Below are positions 61,255 to 64,000 of a stretch of 64,000 bases of DNA, one piece after another (the stretch's first letter is position 1; each line of letters starts with the position of its first letter). The stretch is from JAJEFO01 sp965208685. GTDB lineage: Bacteria > Pseudomonadota > Alphaproteobacteria > Rhodobacterales > Rhodobacteraceae. The stretch is from NCBI GenBank assembly GCA_965208685.1, contig CBDBPL010000007.1, positions 4,030,001 to 4,094,000 on the forward strand, in the 5' to 3' direction. The notes under the pieces are model-generated. The model saw nothing but the letters and a program-made list of their open reading frames with translations. It did no database searches and was not told the DNA's origin. The position numbers and the translations under genes are program-made.

Positions 61255-62772
61255 CTAGTCGGCGTTGTAGACGCCTGCAGCAGAACCATCGTCAAAGTCG
61301 GCGTTGAAGGCACCCACGAATCCGGTTGGATGCTTCCCGTCAGCGCCGTATGCGGTGGCAGTCCAATTGCCGCCTGTAGCACCCTCTTCGCCGTTGCGAT
61401 ACTCGGTGCTGAACGTGCCGGGAGCGTCGTTCGTCCGAATTGCATTGGCATCGAATGCCGCAGAATGCACTGCCAATCCGATTACCCATGCCGGGTTGAC
61501 GTGCCCTTGGCCACTACCAGACTTTGCTGCGAAACCGTTGATAGTCCCTTGAAGGGTGTCATCAGTGTCGGAGAACGTGGCCTTGAGATTGACGTCGGCA
61601 GTGAACTCGCCAGACATTTGCGTGGCATCTTCACCTTCACCGACTGTCCGTTCCGAAAAGCCACCGGCCTTGCCTTCGTAGGTTGCGGTTACTGTCTTGG
61701 TTGCATCCGCATCCCCGTCAGTCCAATCGAGAGTCCCCGAGTCAGACGAGACATGGTTTTGAATGTCTGCGGATTCGTCTAGCCAATAACCATAGAAAGC
61801 GGCGTTCGTTTCTCGCTCATACCCATCGTCGCCGTCCGACTTGTAGATGGCATACGGACTATCTGGCACAAAGTAGATCGTGCCGGAATCTGCATCGCAG
61901 TCACCGGTGGCGACGACGCAAATCAGGTTGCCCGGAATTCCCTTGTAGGCAGCGTCCGCCGTGGCTGTTCCACTCGTCACCGACGCTATTGCTTCGCCAG
62001 CTTCGTTTGTGACATCAGCAAGTGCCACCTTCATCGGACCATCAGACCCTACGATTTGGGCGAAAGTCTTTCCTGACTTCCCGGCCCTAGAGATCGGGTC
62101 GTCATCGCCAGGGATCGGATCGTGGTCTGGCACATCTGCATGGGCGGTGCTGGTCCAACCACTGAATGGGGTGGTTGTATCCAGTCCCGTTCCCTGAATG
62201 GCGTCCGCAATTGCCTTGGCGACTGCATCCCTGTTAGCCATTGCGATGTCGGAGTCTGAATCCGATGACGTGCCTCGCACGCCATCGATAGCCGCCTTGA
62301 GGGCACCATCGTCATCCAGGATGTCCGTGATGACTTCCAGATCCTCTTCGGCACTCTCCAGAAGCCCTGCGATCCGCGCATTCTCGGCGTCAGACATGCC
62401 GGTGTCTTCGAGGTCACCAAGCAATTCGACCGCCGCCATGGCCAAGCCTTGCTGGTGCATGATCATGGCTTCGACGCCAAGGATTTCCAAGGTGTTGTTG
62501 TATGCCGCCATGGAGTCGCCGTTGGCGCCGATGGTCGAGATCTCACCCGATGCCTTAATGGCATCACTCGACAGCGTTTCTGCCATCATCCTCGCGGCCT
62601 GCGCGTCTCCGGCTGCGTCAACGGCCTGCTCAAGCGCCGATGGGCCGGGATCCGGCATGGGTTCAGGCGTCGGCTCAGGCTCCGGCGCCGGGTCGCTACC
62701 GCCTCCGCAGCCTGCCAATGCCAGCATTGCCACAAGCAGGGCAGCCGGCAGTAGTGTCCAATTGAATTTCAT
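61255..62772 (-). CDS. Surface lipoprotein with coiled-coil stalk and TbpB-like end (paralogue)
   Basis: The product is 505 residues, the same plan as the protein at 58920: signal LLPAALLVAMLALAGCGGG, acidic proline tether (DPAPEPEPTPEPMPDPGPSA), helical stalk (about 40-170) and a beta-rich end (MSGEFTADVNLKATFSDTDD then GKHPTGFVGAFNADFDDGSA). The central part, including two cysteines in CVVATGDCDADSGTIYF, is also shared. It follows the porin at 62841 after 68 bases and the conserved hairpin. Sequence between the paralogues differs most in the barrel loops, as expected for exposed surface parts (inference). Confidence 0.77.
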   Translation of the reverse strand: MKFNWTLLPAALLVAMLALAGCGGGSDPAPEPEPTPEPMPDPGPSALEQAVDAAGDAQAARMMAETLSSDAIKASGEISTIGANGDSMAAYNNTLEILGVEAMIMHQQGLAMAAVELLGDLEDTGMSDAENARIAGLLESAEEDLEVITDILDDDGALKAAIDGVRGTSSDSDSDIAMANRDAVAKAIADAIQGTGLDTTTPFSGWTSTAHADVPDHDPIPGDDDPISRAGKSGKTFAQIVGSDGPMKVALADVTNEAGEAIASVTSGTATADAAYKGIPGNLICVVATGDCDADSGTIYFVPDSPYAIYKSDGDDGYERETNAAFYGYWLDESADIQNHVSSDSGTLDWTDGDADATKTVTATYEGKAGGFSERTVGEGEDATQMSGEFTADVNLKATFSDTDDTLQGTINGFAAKSGSGQGHVNPAWVIGLAVHSAAFDANAIRTNDAPGTFSTEYRNGEEGATGGNWTATAYGADGKHPTGFVGAFNADFDDGSAAGVYNAD

Positions 62773-62805
62773 TTGCTTTGCTCCTTGCTAAGCGTTTGTT
62801 GGTTC

Positions 62806-62821
62806 GCGGGACAAGGCCCGC
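62806..62821 (-). other. Conserved porin-lipoprotein intercistronic hairpin (copy 3)
   Basis: gcgggcc / ggcccgc-like stem with one mismatch (gcgggac...ggcccgc on the plus strand). Same position and same downstream leader as in the other two gene pairs. Confidence 0.6.
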
Positions 62822-62840
62822 ATGAAGGTTGAAGGGTTGA

Positions 62841-63758
62841 CTAGAAGCCCATCGCCAGGCCGAGAGACCAGGTGTCCTTGCTCGAGCCTGCAGCGTTGTC
62901 TCCGGAGGCGTAACCGTATTCGGAATTGCCGTACCCAAACTGGATCTTGGCCCCGCCACCCAAGTCGTACTGGGCCGCAACGCCGAAGCCGGTATTGTTT
63001 TCCGCGCTGCCATTGTCGTGCTGGCCGAAGTTGACGTTGACCGCTGTGGCGCCGAGCGTGTATGTCGCGCCAACGCCCACATGCGTGACGTCGGCAGCCG
63101 CGTCGTTGCTCATCCGGGAGTAGTTCAGCCCGCCGCTGATGTCGCCGAATGTGGCCGAAATGCTCGCCCCAGCGATGTTGGCCGTGTCATGCGTCTGGAA
63201 ACCGACGCCAAGGCTGACATCGCCGAAGCCTCCCGTCACGCCTGCGCCGATGATATCGCCGGTGGTGCCGGCAGTGGCTTCCTGCTCGAACGAGACGGCG
63301 ACCCCGAGGCCCCCGAACGCGTTGTGGTAGCGCAGGATGTTGAGGCCGTCGAGGCCGGCGTTGCCGTTGTAGCCCGCGTGACCCGTATGGTCGTCGGCGA
63401 TCGCGCCGGCTCCGTTGACTTCGGACATCGCCCAGTCGAAGGCGCCGTCGGTGTCTCCCAGGGTGACGGTTCCGAAAGGACCGCCTACGTGCACAGCATA
63501 CTTGTTTTCGCTGGCATTGTCGTCAAAGTTGAGCGCCGTGCCGAATTCCAGTCCTGCGTCGGTCGTGGACGCCAGCGTGAAGGTCACGTCTGCGTCCATA
63601 TGGAACTTGGCATCGCCGGCTCCGCCGTCGGCGATTCCCATTTCGGCGGCGCCGGAGAGCGCCACGGTAGGGGCGGGCTCCATCGCCATTTCGTCCTGAG
63701 CATAGGCCGCCCCCGACATCGTCACGAGCGCCGTTGAGGCAAGAAGTGTTCTCTTCAT
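62841..63758 (-). CDS. Porin (Rhodobacter type)
   Basis: The product is 305 residues. The signal is KRTLLASTALVTMSGAAYA with cleavage before QDEM. The mature barrel includes AAEMGIADGGAGDAKFHMDA, FGTVTLGDTDGAFDWAMSEV, ISGGLNYSRMSNDAAADVTH and ends WSLGLAMGF with the terminal F. It is closest to the broken porin at 55251 and only distantly similar to the one at 58024. The ATG at 63758 follows gggg-aaaagat. The gene heads the operon that ends at the terminator at 61195. Confidence 0.88.
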   Translation of the reverse strand: MKRTLLASTALVTMSGAAYAQDEMAMEPAPTVALSGAAEMGIADGGAGDAKFHMDADVTFTLASTTDAGLEFGTALNFDDNASENKYAVHVGGPFGTVTLGDTDGAFDWAMSEVNGAGAIADDHTGHAGYNGNAGLDGLNILRYHNAFGGLGVAVSFEQEATAGTTGDIIGAGVTGGFGDVSLGVGFQTHDTANIAGASISATFGDISGGLNYSRMSNDAAADVTHVGVGATYTLGATAVNVNFGQHDNGSAENNTGFGVAAQYDLGGGAKIQFGYGNSEYGYASGDNAAGSSKDTWSLGLAMGF

Positions 63759-64000
63759 TATCTTTTCCCCTGTCTGATACATAGGTTGATGAGTTTGCAG
63801 ATCGGAAACCGGCCTGCGCGGCCTTGATGCAAAATCTTCCTGCAGCCGGACAAGGGTTTTGTGTCGGGTGGGATCGTTTTTTTCCCAGTGGTGGTATTCG
63901 TGCAACATCCGGTTACAACATGGGACTCGTCGCGTCTCCGCTCGTGTGGGCATACCTCTGCCTTGATCTGGCGGGGCGCGGCACCGCAATTTCATACCGC
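63759..64000. other. Upstream region of the porin operon
   Basis: No gene is seen. The 25 bases next to the start are shared with the porin at 58024. The promoter should lie within this stretch. Confidence 0.4.

Noticed and set aside
1..64000. tRNA, rRNA or riboswitch genes
   Set aside because: I looked for T-loop-like ggttcgaatcc patterns and rRNA stretches and found none outside coding sequence; no known riboswitch core was recognised.

Overview
The window is high-GC DNA, almost certainly from an alphaproteobacterium. It carries Rhodobacter-type 'MKRTLL...' porins, alphaproteobacterial ABC and LysR genes, and overlapping ATGA operons. No rRNA, tRNA or CRISPR array was recognised. Apart from the first 8 kb the window reads as accessory genome: toxin-antitoxin genes, decayed insertion sequences, very large repetitive surface proteins and families of paralogous lipoproteins. 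Many genes are broken by single-base frameshifts, often in homopolymer runs. This is either real decay or uncorrected sequencing error, and reads should settle it before any gene is called dead.

Layout. 1-0.84 kb: end of a frameshifted Fic gene. 1.4-8.15 kb: a tight seven-gene operon (shikimate-dehydrogenase-like enzyme, dimeric barrel protein, ABC importer, LysR regulator, FAD oxidoreductase) that looks like uptake plus oxidation of a small cyclic or carboxylic compound. 8.3-16.8 kb: a toxin-antitoxin scrapyard (MazF, AbiEi fragment, GSU2403-type nucleotidyltransferase, RelB/DinJ with a dead ParE, HigA fragment, VapBC-like pair, orphan RelB) with IS66 and IS3-like remnants and a two-pore-helix type potassium channel. 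16.8-18.1 kb: a coupled operon of a NYN-LOTUS RNA-binding nuclease and two small unknown proteins.

18.5-33.7 kb: a TbpB-like lipoprotein, then one giant Calx-beta/cadherin-like/FN3 adhesin gene of about 14.2 kb ending in a membrane barrel. It is split by three single-base frameshifts and contains near-identical 678-bp tandem units. 34.6-40 kb: a Na/Pi cotransporter facing a two-gene operon of a patatin phospholipase and a membrane-spanning kinase, which is the best candidate here for an undescribed two-component effector system. 40-43.2 kb: a graveyard of IS21, metalloprotease and repeat fragments with a few tiny membrane or lipoprotein genes.

43.2-53 kb: two paralogous Ig/cadherin-like lipoproteins on opposite strands flank an inverse autotransporter. 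Two paralogous metzincin lipoproteins lie beyond, with an IS630 relic between them. 53.3-63.8 kb: a Slam surface-lipoprotein exporter and three copies of a porin-lipoprotein gene pair. Around a tyrosine integrase the order porin, lipoprotein, Slam is mirrored on both sides and each arm has decayed differently.

Taken together, most of the right-hand 45 kb encodes the cell surface: adhesins, surface lipoproteins, their exporter, porins and metalloproteases. This would suit a host-associated or particle-associated lifestyle, which is an inference.
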